Assembly (NCBI GenBank): GCA_021734255.1
Contig: JAIPJM010000001.1
Location: forward strand, 124,001 to 188,000
Reading direction: 5' to 3'
Origin: Fidelibacterota bacterium
GTDB taxonomy: Bacteria; Fidelibacterota; UBA8477; JABMPR01
Length of the DNA: 64,000 nt
Of this stretch, positions 49,834-58,758 are shown piece by piece. Numbering within the stretch: the first letter of the stretch is position 1; each line of letters starts with the position of its first letter. The notes beneath the pieces were generated by a model. The model saw only the letters and a list, made by a program, of their open reading frames with translations. It was not told the DNA's origin and searched no databases. The position numbers were made by a program, and so were the translations under genes.

Positions 49834-50865
49834 ATGACCAACAAACAACACCGTATCACAGAACCGGGACCACTGCACGCCGCTGATGGCAGTTTACGTG
49901 AGCCAGGTTGGGCCACAAAACTCCTGCTGGAATACGACCGGGCCCGCATCAAAGCATCGAAATTTCTCATCAAGGAGTGGGACTACTACGCCATCCTCAC
50001 CGACGAATACGGGATCGCCATAACGGTTGCCGATAACGCTTACCTGGGCTTTGTGGCCGTCACTGTTTTCGATTTTGTGAACCCCGAGGAAACCACAGAA
50101 TCTGTCATGACCATCCTGCCCCTGGGCTCATTCAAGATGCCCCCCACCTCCGCGTCAGGCGATGTGCACTTCAAGCAGAAGGGCTTTAATATCCAGATGC
50201 ACCGCGAAGCACAGGAGCGGATCATCATGGTGGATGTACCGGACTTCGCTGGCGGGAAGGGTTTGTTTGGTAGTGTCCATCTGTCCCAGCCGGATGACAT
50301 GGATTCCATGGTCATTGCGACACCCTTTAAAAAGAAAGCGCAGGCATTTTACTACAATCAGAAGGTCAACTGTATGCCCGCCAGTGGCAGTATCCAGTTT
50401 GGTAACCGGGAGCTCATGTTCGACCCCCAGCACGCCCACGCGGTGCTGGACTGGGGGCGCGGGGTCTGGACCTATGCCAATACCTGGTACTGGGGATCAG
50501 CGTCAGGGGTGTTGAATGGAGAATCTTTCGGATTCAATATTGGTTATGGTTTTGGTGATACCTCTGCCGCCACGGAGAACATGCTGTTCTATCAGGGGAA
50601 AGCGCACAAGCTGGATCAGGTGACCTTCAATATTCCCGAACCGGAATTCCTGAAACCCTGGACCTTCACCAGCAACGATGGTCGCTTTGAAATGGATTTT
50701 GTACCCATCCTGGACCGCTTTTCTGACACCAACGTCCTGCTGATCCGTTCCTGGCAGCACCAGGTCTTTGGCCGCTTCACCGGAACCTGCACCCTGGATG
50801 ATGGGACTGTTCTGGAGGTTAAAGATTTCCTGGGCTTCGCTGAAAAAGTGGCCAACCGCTGGTGA
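49834..50865 (+). CDS. DUF2804 family protein
   Basis: GPLHAADGSLREPGWA...IKEWDYYAILTD...HAVLDWGRGVWTYANTWYWGSASG. Confidence 0.85.
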   Translation: MTNKQHRITEPGPLHAADGSLREPGWATKLLLEYDRARIKASKFLIKEWDYYAILTDEYGIAITVADNAYLGFVAVTVFDFVNPEETTESVMTILPLGSFKMPPTSASGDVHFKQKGFNIQMHREAQERIIMVDVPDFAGGKGLFGSVHLSQPDDMDSMVIATPFKKKAQAFYYNQKVNCMPASGSIQFGNRELMFDPQHAHAVLDWGRGVWTYANTWYWGSASGVLNGESFGFNIGYGFGDTSAATENMLFYQGKAHKLDQVTFNIPEPEFLKPWTFTSNDGRFEMDFVPILDRFSDTNVLLIRSWQHQVFGRFTGTCTLDDGTVLEVKDFLGFAEKVANRW

Positions 50866-50887
50866 TCATCTAATCCACACACATAAC

Positions 50888-50926
50888 GTCATCCCGAGCG
50901 GAGTCGAGGAATCTTGACCGCTAACC
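50888..50926. repeat. GTCATCCCGAGCGGAGTCGAGGAATCT repeat
   Basis: See 42863-42901. Confidence 0.75.
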
Positions 50927-51114
50927 GTTATTTTGCGTTAGGTGTTAGGCGTTTCCATTTGCGTGATAGACACTGCAAGCCAGAATCTATCACGCTATAG
51001 CTAAACGCGAAAGCGGACGCACATTCACCAACAAACCCTCGTTATTCTAGTGATTAACATTAATTTAAGTGCACAAGTTGTAGAAATTTAGGACAGAACG
51101 TTGTCGATGCATCA

Positions 51115-51987
51115 TTGAGGGGATACATGCACGTACAAGTCAAAGACCAGACCGTCCGTCTCGGGCTCACCATCTTGATCCTGTTGCTCATGTCGCAGGA
51201 GCTTAGCGCCCAGGATCGGATCATCACCACATCCAACGACACGATCAATTGCCGCATATCCAGGGTAGACTCTAGCAATTATTATTTCACCATCATGCAT
51301 GGGAATGACATCAGGAACTCACTGATCCCGGTTACGGAGGTGAGCGAGGTAGAAAGAGGCACGGTCGCGATGGGGCCGACCATTCAGAGTCAGGTCTTGG
51401 AACCGGGTTATCATAAACTGCTGCTGCAGACATCAGGGGGGCCAGGCTATCGTACGGCCGAGATCGCCGACGACCTAACATCTGATCTCAGGGAGTATAT
51501 TGAAGAACTCATGCGGGGCTACACCTGGAGTAGTAGTGCCCATTATTACATCTCCAAAGATCTGGGCCTGGGGGTTTCCCATGCCGTCTTCTTTGCTGAG
51601 AATCAGATCCAGTCCATTGGTGTGTCCGATAAGATAAACATTCAATTTATAGGACCTTCAGTCCAGTCCAGAATGGATAATTTCGGGGGCAGATTCGTGG
51701 TGACCAGCTCCATGAGTCTGGGATATTTAAGTTATACCGACAAAGCCCGGGTAGGCGAATCCATGCTGATTGAAGGTGAAACATTGGGGGCTCTTTTCAA
51801 TCTGGATCTCATGGTCCCGCTGTCTGGAGTTATGGGCGTATTGTTGGGGGTCAGCTATCTGCAGGGGACGCTGTCAGAAATAACGCTAACCACAGATGGA
51901 CATCCCGAAACCATTGATCTGGGAAAAGAAAATGGGGAGGGCCTGGGGCGATTTGACCTCAGGGTCGGCGTCCACTGGTCCAATTAA
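51115..51987 (+). CDS. Secreted/outer-membrane-associated hypothetical protein
   Basis: Signal peptide-like N-terminus (LTILILLLMSQELSAQD); likely ATG at 51115 or 51127. Confidence 0.6.
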   Translation: MRGYMHVQVKDQTVRLGLTILILLLMSQELSAQDRIITTSNDTINCRISRVDSSNYYFTIMHGNDIRNSLIPVTEVSEVERGTVAMGPTIQSQVLEPGYHKLLLQTSGGPGYRTAEIADDLTSDLREYIEELMRGYTWSSSAHYYISKDLGLGVSHAVFFAENQIQSIGVSDKINIQFIGPSVQSRMDNFGGRFVVTSSMSLGYLSYTDKARVGESMLIEGETLGALFNLDLMVPLSGVMGVLLGVSYLQGTLSEITLTTDGHPETIDLGKENGEGLGRFDLRVGVHWSN

Positions 51988-52002
51988 CAGGGGGATTTCA
52001 CC

Positions 52003-53048
52003 GTGAATAACCATAGGACAATTCGTCTACTGATAAGCATGCTGACCCTCATCGGTCTGATGGGGTGTGCCATGCCCACCAAGGTCCGGATGCATCCTGA
52101 TCTTGTCAATGAACCGGGAAAGATCAAAACGATCACCCTGCTCCCCATCGATGCGCAGGTGAAAAAGCTGGAGCTATCCAGTACAGGTGAGCGAGATCAG
52201 GAGAAAGAGTTGGAGATCATCGAACAAAGCTCCCTGGTCATCCCCAATATCCTGAGCAGTCAGGGCTACCAGGTCACACCATATATGATTCCCTATGACG
52301 CTGTAGAATCAGAATTATTTCACCAGAACTATGACGAACTGCGGGCTGCTTATTTCAGTGAAATGCCCCGCTTGTATGACGGCCAGAAAGTGAGCTGAAA
52401 AAGGTAGCGGATCGTGCGGTGCAGATCAACCCCATCCACCTTTCCTTCCTGTCAGATGATGCTTCAGATGCGCTCCTGTATGTCAGATACGAAGGGTTCA
52501 AGCGCTCCGGTGGTTCAACAGCCGCAGGTGCGGTTGGCGGGGTCGCTCTGGGATTGCTGACCGGCGTTGTAGTTGTTCCTGTACCAGAAGGGGGCGGCTT
52601 TCAGGCGGCTCTGATCGAGAAGGGTACGGGAAAGATCCTGTGGAATAATATTGCCAACGAAGGCAGTTATTCCATGGAGAACAGGCTGGAATCTCTGCTG
52701 GACAAATTTCCCCTTCAGGGCGCAGACCTTTCGCTCAGCATTGGCCGGGGCAAAGCGGTTGAAAATTCATTCCGGGTTGAAGATCATGGTTTTGATAATA
52801 AACCCCTTCCCGTTCCAGGCGAAGACCGGGTGCTCCTGGATGATGGGCAGGAGTATCTGGGTGAGGTCATCGATGTTTCCAAGCAGAACTACATGATCAA
52901 GCAAGGCCGGGTCCTGTATATCATTGCTAAGGACCGGGTGGTCCAGTGTTCAATTGCAGGTAACGCGCTTAGTTTTGAGGAGGCCCGCGCGATCGATTTC
53001 CCCAGAGTGAACTACAATTCTTTTGCTGATCGGATAACGATCTACTAA
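52003..53048 (+). pseudogene. Lipoprotein gene split by a -1 frameshift near 52385-52395
   Basis: ORF1 (LMGCAMPTKVRM...LYDGQKVS*) and ORF2, whose frame extends upstream as SELKKVADRAVQINPIHLSFL, join into one protein with a 1-nt correction. Confidence 0.7.
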
Positions 53049-53129
53049 AGGCACATCATTAAGGATGCCAGCAAGCATTATTGATCAAATGGGCCGTCAG
53101 GTGCCAGCGGAGTAAGAGCTACGGACTCG

Positions 53130-53174
53130 TTAGGGGTTAGACGTTCGGTGTTAGACGGAACCCCTAACCCCTAA
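53130..53174. repeat. TTAGGGGTTAG...CTAACCCCTAA inverted repeat
   Basis: Perfect 11-bp arms with internal GTTAGAC copies. Confidence 0.75.
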
Positions 53175-53413
53175 CACCTATCGCCTATCCCGAATAAGGG
53201 CTCGTATAATTGTCCATTGTTATTACTTTATCGCATCAATTATGAACAGCTCGAGAGGAATATGGCGCAAGGTCGAGGCATGCTGTGGTGATATGCTATC
53301 CAGACCTCTGCGAGAAAATTTTTACTGCGAATTCATACGGGAGTTATACATAAAAAACTATAGAGCACGTAGTTAGCCAGTCAAAAATGGATTGTACTGT
53401 TAAAGGGAGGACA

Positions 53414-54589
53414 ACGATGAAGTTTGGAGTCAAATTCTATTCTGATGACGAGGAAAAGAAATTACAAAAAACAGGATTGCATAGCCGTTTCAAACACCTT
53501 GTTGATAATGGGTTCGAATGTGGTGAGAATGATTTATTGTCATATGGTATGTTCAGAGAACATAAGGATGCTCCAGGATACAGGAATTACAGCGAATTGT
53601 CAAAAAAAGCCGATTCTAGACGCGAAATCATACAGGATTATTTTGAACTAAATTCTGGTCATCTCCGATCAATATTTAACCGTGGTGAAGATAGTGACCC
53701 TTGGGTGACGGAAATGATGGGTGTGGGCGCGGGTCTTGCATTGTGCAGTGAAGCCTACGGACTTACTGAGGCCGATTGGCAAAAAATTCCCATTAGTGGT
53801 GAAAAAGACCTCGACTTCGAGATAGCAGCCACCGGAAGTGATTTTGTTAAAATGGAAGCGAAAGGAACAATATATAAAAATTCAAATGACCGAAAATCTC
53901 TAGCTGGTCACGCGTCCCGTGTTCGAAAAAAGAAGGAACAACAAAATGTAAAGCATCCTAGCTCAAGTTTGATTGGGGTTATTACGGCATTTCCAGAGGA
54001 GCAAGAAGATCCCTGCTGCTACCTGATGGATCCACCTGCTCCAAACATTGAATGGGATCCAGCCTTCTATCGCATTGTAGCTAGACTCTATTACTACTAC
54101 AAAAACATTCATAGTGTACTAAAATCACACATGCTTATTGCTCTTATAAATCGAATCCATGATATGATTAGCATAGGTAGCTACAAAGAATTTGAGGGTA
54201 AACCACTTCTGAATGTAAATGGGAATCCCTTTAAGGTGCCCAATTCCGCCTATAATTTACGAACGAATATTTTAGGGGAATCCTTCTGCGAAGTTTTTCC
54301 AATCTCGAATCGTGAGGGTGAGGCTTTTATATGGGGTATGGACTACAGCATCCTATCGCTTTTGGTAGAACAGAACTTCGAAGGAATCCTTGAATATTCA
54401 AGCAAGCTATCAAAAAGTTATTCAGGAACAACTATCGCTAGAGTGACTCTCCAGAACGCAAAAAGACTCGGGATAAAACCTAATTCTGAGAATAGTATTG
54501 GGCGAAATCGAATTGCCGTTCCATGTAAAATAAAAGTAATTCGAAACACAGCGGGCAAGGTGTTTGGTCTCATACAAGTTGCTGGCTAA
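53414..54589 (+). CDS. Cassette 1: PD-(D/E)xK nuclease-like protein of unknown function
   Basis: GEKDLDFEIAATGSDFVKMEAKG resembles the D-x(n)-ExK core; ORF open from 53387; stop lies inside attC R''. Confidence 0.55.
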   Translation, partial: TMKFGVKFYSDDEEKKLQKTGLHSRFKHLVDNGFECGENDLLSYGMFREHKDAPGYRNYSELSKKADSRREIIQDYFELNSGHLRSIFNRGEDSDPWVTEMMGVGAGLALCSEAYGLTEADWQKIPISGEKDLDFEIAATGSDFVKMEAKGTIYKNSNDRKSLAGHASRVRKKKEQQNVKHPSSSLIGVITAFPEEQEDPCCYLMDPPAPNIEWDPAFYRIVARLYYYYKNIHSVLKSHMLIALINRIHDMISIGSYKEFEGKPLLNVNGNPFKVPNSAYNLRTNILGESFCEVFPISNREGEAFIWGMDYSILSLLVEQNFEGILEYSSKLSKSYSGTTIARVTLQNAKRLGIKPNSENSIGRNRIAVPCKIKVIRNTAGKVFGLIQVAG

Positions 54590-54710
54590 CAAAGGATTAG
54601 AGCGGACACACAAATCGATCGGGGGCACGATAATTGAACAACAAGTATAAACGGTTATCAACATGGACTAGTTGCTCCACCAAAAGCAACTAAAGCATAA
54701 AGCGTTAGCT
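54582..54710 (+). other. attC site of cassette 1
   Basis: R'' CTGGCTAAC (54582-54590); R' GCGTTAGCT (54702-54710); internal GTTGCT..AGCAAC hairpin. Confidence 0.75.
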
Positions 54711-54733
54711 AGACAAACCAAAAGGGGCAGGCG

Positions 54734-56548
54734 ATGAGATTACGTTCAAGAATTATTTTATTCTCAATTGAGCTTTTTGTCATTCTTGTTGGATCTTGGT
54801 TAATCACGGGATCATGGATATCGGTTGAGTCATGGTTTGGCGCTCTTGTAGCATTAGCAATTAACTTTTTCTTACTTGAACCATGGTTTTCAAGACCGGT
54901 TGATACTTTAGCAAATTCTATTGTCTCTCTGATATTGGTAGCTGTTGCGGACAAATCCTATTCTGCCTATGGATGGAATATTTTTACGGTATTTCTAATT
55001 GTCGGGGTAGTTATTTCTCTACTGGCAATATTATTAAATCAATATCCAAATGCTAAACTTCATGGAACAAGTCAGTTGTTCTCAAAGCTGTGCAGAATAT
55101 TTACTGCGGGAAAATATTACACAGGAATATACTTTTTAGCTCTAATAGGTCTTCATCAGCCAATTGAGATAGAATTTTGGTATCTAACTTCTCTGTGGCT
55201 TATAGTTGTCACAATCCCTCTCTTGCCGTTTCAAGATTTTTTAAAAACTCATGGTGTTGACAAATACGATTTAGCCATTGAAAATTCTGTAAGCCCCAAT
55301 AAGATTCTTCTTAATGCTCAAACTCTTCCTGCACTGGGTAGGGTAATCTCGTTAACCGCAAATGGAGTTGAGTGGGACGGAGTGATAACTGGTCGAATAG
55401 TTAGGCCCAAAAACATATGGGGTGAAATTTCTTTATTTAATGCAGAGGATCTTGAGAAAGCAACTCAGTCAAGTCCCATAATCATTGATAAAAATGAAGA
55501 AATTCACCAAAATATTCTTGGTTCAGTAGATGTAGGCTCAACTCAAGATGTTATTGTCTTCTCTCCACTAATGCCGATCAGAATTGGTGATGTAGTTTTT
55601 GTAAATACTCCCGATGGTGAAGTTTTCTACCAAGTTGCAAGAGGTGAAATTGCAGATAAAAAAGTGCAAGGGGGGGGCAGAATATTTGAGAAGGCAGTCG
55701 CAGTACAGCTAGGAATATTTAACTCAGAAAACCAGAGAATCTCGATACGAGGCTGGACACCCCCACCAGGAGAATTTGTTCGAAAACCGAATGTTGATGT
55801 GCCTAATATTTCTGATGATAATTGGGTAAATAAAAGAAAGCTGGGCGCTATTATTGGAACAAATATACCCGTGTATTTAATAAAGCGGAACCTGCTTGAG
55901 GGGCATCTCGCAATGTTGGGGATGACAAGGATGGGAAAAACTACATTGACTCGAAAAATAGCTAATTTCTACAGTACAATGGCAAGTGTAATCATTTTTG
56001 ACCAAACAGGTGAATATATTTCAAAATTTGGGCTAACACCTTATGATCCAGCTGTACATATATCTAAACCAGGAGTGAGCGTATTTGAACCGGCACCAGC
56101 AACAGTAGTTCCTGATGAGGGACTAAACCAATTTAAAGATATACTAAATACAGCGTTGCTAGAGTACCGTGCTGGGAAGCAATTTAGACGCGTGATCATT
56201 ATTGATGAAGCTCACCAATTTGTACCAGAACCTACAATGTTAGGTTTCAATATGCCAGGGCGTGAGAGCTCCATCACATTTGGTATGTATATGATGCAAG
56301 TTCGTAAATATGGAATTAGTGTTGTTCTAATTAGTCAAAGAACTGCTGTTGTAGCAAAAAGTGCACTTTCTCAGTGTGAAAACATCATTGCCTTTAAAAG
56401 TGTCGACAAGACTGGACTTGATTATCTCAATTCCATTTTGGGTCCTGAGTCAGCTTCAGTACTCCCGATACTTGCACAGGGTCAAGCACTAGTTTCTGGT
56501 CCTGCATTTTCTTCTGATCATGCAGTTGCTGTTGATGTGATTGAATAG
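54734..56548 (+). CDS. Cassette 2: membrane-anchored HerA/DUF87-like ATPase
   Basis: N-terminal TM helices; Walker A GMTRMGKTTLTRK; Walker B RRVIIIDEAHQFVPE; SVVLISQRTA. Confidence 0.85.
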   Translation: MRLRSRIILFSIELFVILVGSWLITGSWISVESWFGALVALAINFFLLEPWFSRPVDTLANSIVSLILVAVADKSYSAYGWNIFTVFLIVGVVISLLAILLNQYPNAKLHGTSQLFSKLCRIFTAGKYYTGIYFLALIGLHQPIEIEFWYLTSLWLIVVTIPLLPFQDFLKTHGVDKYDLAIENSVSPNKILLNAQTLPALGRVISLTANGVEWDGVITGRIVRPKNIWGEISLFNAEDLEKATQSSPIIIDKNEEIHQNILGSVDVGSTQDVIVFSPLMPIRIGDVVFVNTPDGEVFYQVARGEIADKKVQGGGRIFEKAVAVQLGIFNSENQRISIRGWTPPPGEFVRKPNVDVPNISDDNWVNKRKLGAIIGTNIPVYLIKRNLLEGHLAMLGMTRMGKTTLTRKIANFYSTMASVIIFDQTGEYISKFGLTPYDPAVHISKPGVSVFEPAPATVVPDEGLNQFKDILNTALLEYRAGKQFRRVIIIDEAHQFVPEPTMLGFNMPGRESSITFGMYMMQVRKYGISVVLISQRTAVVAKSALSQCENIIAFKSVDKTGLDYLNSILGPESASVLPILAQGQALVSGPAFSSDHAVAVDVIE

Positions 56549-56674
56549 CTAGCTAACAAAAGTTTAGAGCTGACTCACCAACGTGAAGTGGTGTAGGAAT
56601 AAGATAAAACAGAACAATCAATTTGTGATTATCGATGCAGTTTTGGGAAGCAGCTCAAACTCAGAGCGTTAGGC
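56549..56674 (+). other. attC site of cassette 2
   Basis: R'' CTAGCTAAC; L'' AGTTTAGAGCTG pairs with L' CAGCTCAAACTC leaving one extrahelical A; R' GCGTTAGGC; CACCA..TGGTG terminal hairpin. Confidence 0.85.
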
Positions 56675-56680
56675 TTAACT

Positions 56681-57457
56681 ATGAATGATCGAAACATATT
56701 TTACAGTGGCTTTACAAAGAAGCATACTCCGGATTGGAAATGTCCGACTTGTGGCAAGGGTAAACTAACTCTTCAGGCTGAGACTCTACGCTTTGATGAA
56801 ACAAGAGAATCCAAGGATACAAGATGGCCCAAACCTGAAAGTGAAGTACATCCTACAGATATAAAATATGTATATGCATGTTTGTTTAAGTGTTCGAGGA
56901 CGAATTGTGGGGAGATTGTTTCAAGTTCTGGACGCGGAACCAATATTGGTGAGCCAACTTGGGATGAGAAGGGAGAGGACTATGAGGAAGTATTTTTTGA
57001 GTACTTCGAACCTAAAATATTCATTCCTCCTCTAATACTATTTGAAATGCCTAAGCAAATACCAGAGAAGGTCAGGCATGAACTGCTTTTCTCTTTTGGT
57101 TTCTTCTTTGTCGATCCGAAGGCTGCAGCTAATCATGCAAGGATGGCTCTTGAATTGTTGCTTGATGATCTAAAGGTCAATAGGTTTGAGGTTAAGAACA
57201 GAAAAAGGCGGATGCTTTCCCTTCATAAGAGAATCGAGTTACTTTCCCCAAAATATGAAGCAATTCGAGAGCTCTGTTTTGCAATTAAATGGTCTGGTAA
57301 TGCTGGCAGTCACAGCAGAGAAACCTTGAGTAAAGAAAATATTCTGGATATATACGATATAATGTCGAGCATATTTACAACCTTGTACGATCAGGAGCAG
57401 AAAAGAATAAATAAGCTCGCAAAGTCCATACATAAAAACAGGGGGCCGAAAAGGTAA
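56681..57457 (+). CDS. Cassette 3: N-terminal Zn-ribbon plus DUF4145-like domain protein
   Basis: CPTCGKGKL...CSRTNCGEI; NHARMALELLLDDLKV...RKRRMLSLHKRIELL...IKWSGNAGSHS. Confidence 0.75.
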   Translation: MNDRNIFYSGFTKKHTPDWKCPTCGKGKLTLQAETLRFDETRESKDTRWPKPESEVHPTDIKYVYACLFKCSRTNCGEIVSSSGRGTNIGEPTWDEKGEDYEEVFFEYFEPKIFIPPLILFEMPKQIPEKVRHELLFSFGFFFVDPKAAANHARMALELLLDDLKVNRFEVKNRKRRMLSLHKRIELLSPKYEAIRELCFAIKWSGNAGSHSRETLSKENILDIYDIMSSIFTTLYDQEQKRINKLAKSIHKNRGPKR

Positions 57458-57473
57458 GCCTAAGGCGTTAGGT
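57455..57473 (+). other. Collapsed attC-like junction (cassette 3/4)
   Basis: TAAGCCTAA-GGC-GTTAGGT: R'' and R' separated by about 3 nt. Confidence 0.6.
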
Positions 57474-57483
57474 GTGTTTAAGC

Positions 57484-58119
57484 ATGCAGAAGTTTAAAAT
57501 TAAGATTCAAGATGATAGTGACACTGAGCCAAGAGAAATTGCTATAATGCTGGACTCCAAAAACATTAGTATCTTAAATAATTACCTTGAATATTCTGAA
57601 CACTTGTTTGCATCAGAATTCCTAAAGGTCGCGAATGACACTTCCCTGAAATTTGGGTGGAACAAAGACGAGGGCTATACGACAACCTATACTCTTCCTC
57701 CCAATGAAATGATTGAAGCATTCCTTCATCGCTTACGTCCATTTGTGCTCAAAAAGGAAGACACCCACTTCATGAAAGTATACGGTATAATCTCAAAGAA
57801 CATAAACGATCAGTCTATTCGAGCCATTCTAAAAGACACTCGCCAATACTGGGAGGGAGAGAAAATCCAACAGCTTTTTAAAATATCCGACAATGACGGT
57901 ATTTTAAACTCGCATGACTCATTAATGAAATTCCTAAACGCCTATGAGTATCACCGAGACAAGGAGAAAGCAAAAAGATTTGCTAGTATTCAAGAGATGT
58001 TCGGTGGCAAGGACGGCCTAAAGTCTTTTTATCTCTTTATGCTGACTGATATCGCTCAAGCCATCGGGAAGCTTGCTGGCATAGTTGAAGTAATTTTAAA
58101 AAAGCGCGATAAATATTGA
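57484..58119 (+). CDS. Cassette 4: hypothetical protein
   Basis: 211-aa ORF from ATG 57484, bounded by cassette boxes. Confidence 0.65.
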   Translation: MQKFKIKIQDDSDTEPREIAIMLDSKNISILNNYLEYSEHLFASEFLKVANDTSLKFGWNKDEGYTTTYTLPPNEMIEAFLHRLRPFVLKKEDTHFMKVYGIISKNINDQSIRAILKDTRQYWEGEKIQQLFKISDNDGILNSHDSLMKFLNAYEYHRDKEKAKRFASIQEMFGGKDGLKSFYLFMLTDIAQAIGKLAGIVEVILKKRDKY

Positions 58120-58134
58120 GTTCAGTACAACAGG

Positions 58135-58158
58135 AAACACACCTAACAGCTTATAGGT
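58135..58158 (+). other. Collapsed attC-like junction (cassette 4/5)
   Basis: AAACACACCTAAC-AGC-TTATAGGT; R'' is the 13-nt reverse complement of the cassette 4 start. Confidence 0.65.
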
Positions 58159-58164
58159 ATATTA

Positions 58165-58758
58165 GTGAATTTCTTTAAACAATCCATTTTGATCACCATA
58201 CAGGGACTAATATTTCCTGTGCTGGTGACGATGATAAGTGCTGTCGGAGAAGGAAAGTCTGGTGAGGAGAACAGCTTTATAAAATCATTTGCATCAAATG
58301 TACTAAACTTTATTACCAACCACTGGCTACTACTTGTTATTATCTTTTTTTTGTCATTAGTAGCACTTCTAATTCGACTAAGAATAAGAAGTATCAGGAG
58401 ATTCCGCGATAATTCAATCATTCCAATTGCTATCTCACGGGGGGGAAGATACATAAAAGCTGGATACTTTGAGCATTCGAGTGTGTTGTGGCTTGTTACC
58501 TATCCCACACCCTGGGATCCTACGGATTTAAAAAACCCAAATCCCGATGAGTACGAAATAGACTTAATTCCATTTTGCCCACATTGTGAAGTTGAATTAG
58601 AAGAGGAAAAGAGATTTCTGTCTGGCTATAAGTGGTCTTGTATAAATTGTTCTTTTAAAAAAATAAGCGATTTCGACAGATCAATCATGAGCGATCGGGT
58701 TGAAAAGATTTTCAGGTCCTTAGCTAGAAAGAATAAAGCGAAGGTTAGGAAAATATAA
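58165..58758 (+). CDS. Cassette 5: two-TM protein with Zn-ribbon
   Basis: TM segments near residues 8-25 and 53-70; CPHCEVELEEEKRFLSGYKWSCINC; GTG start. Confidence 0.65.
   Translation: MNFFKQSILITIQGLIFPVLVTMISAVGEGKSGEENSFIKSFASNVLNFITNHWLLLVIIFFLSLVALLIRLRIRSIRRFRDNSIIPIAISRGGRYIKAGYFEHSSVLWLVTYPTPWDPTDLKNPNPDEYEIDLIPFCPHCEVELEEEKRFLSGYKWSCINCSFKKISDFDRSIMSDRVEKIFRSLARKNKAKVRKI

Larger units (their letters stand above)
53372..58158 (+). mobile_element. Integron gene-cassette array (CALIN-like; no integrase in window)
   Basis: AT-rich block; at four successive cassettes the R'' box at the stop codon is the reverse complement of the R' sequence that starts the same cassette; all genes co-oriented. 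A fifth gene (58165-58758) follows with a degenerate right end. Confidence 0.82.

Noticed and set aside
53200-53371. attI or a complete attC upstream of cassette 1
   Set aside because: Only the R'-like GTTAGCC at 53372 is convincing; no matching R''/L boxes or integrase fragment could be identified.
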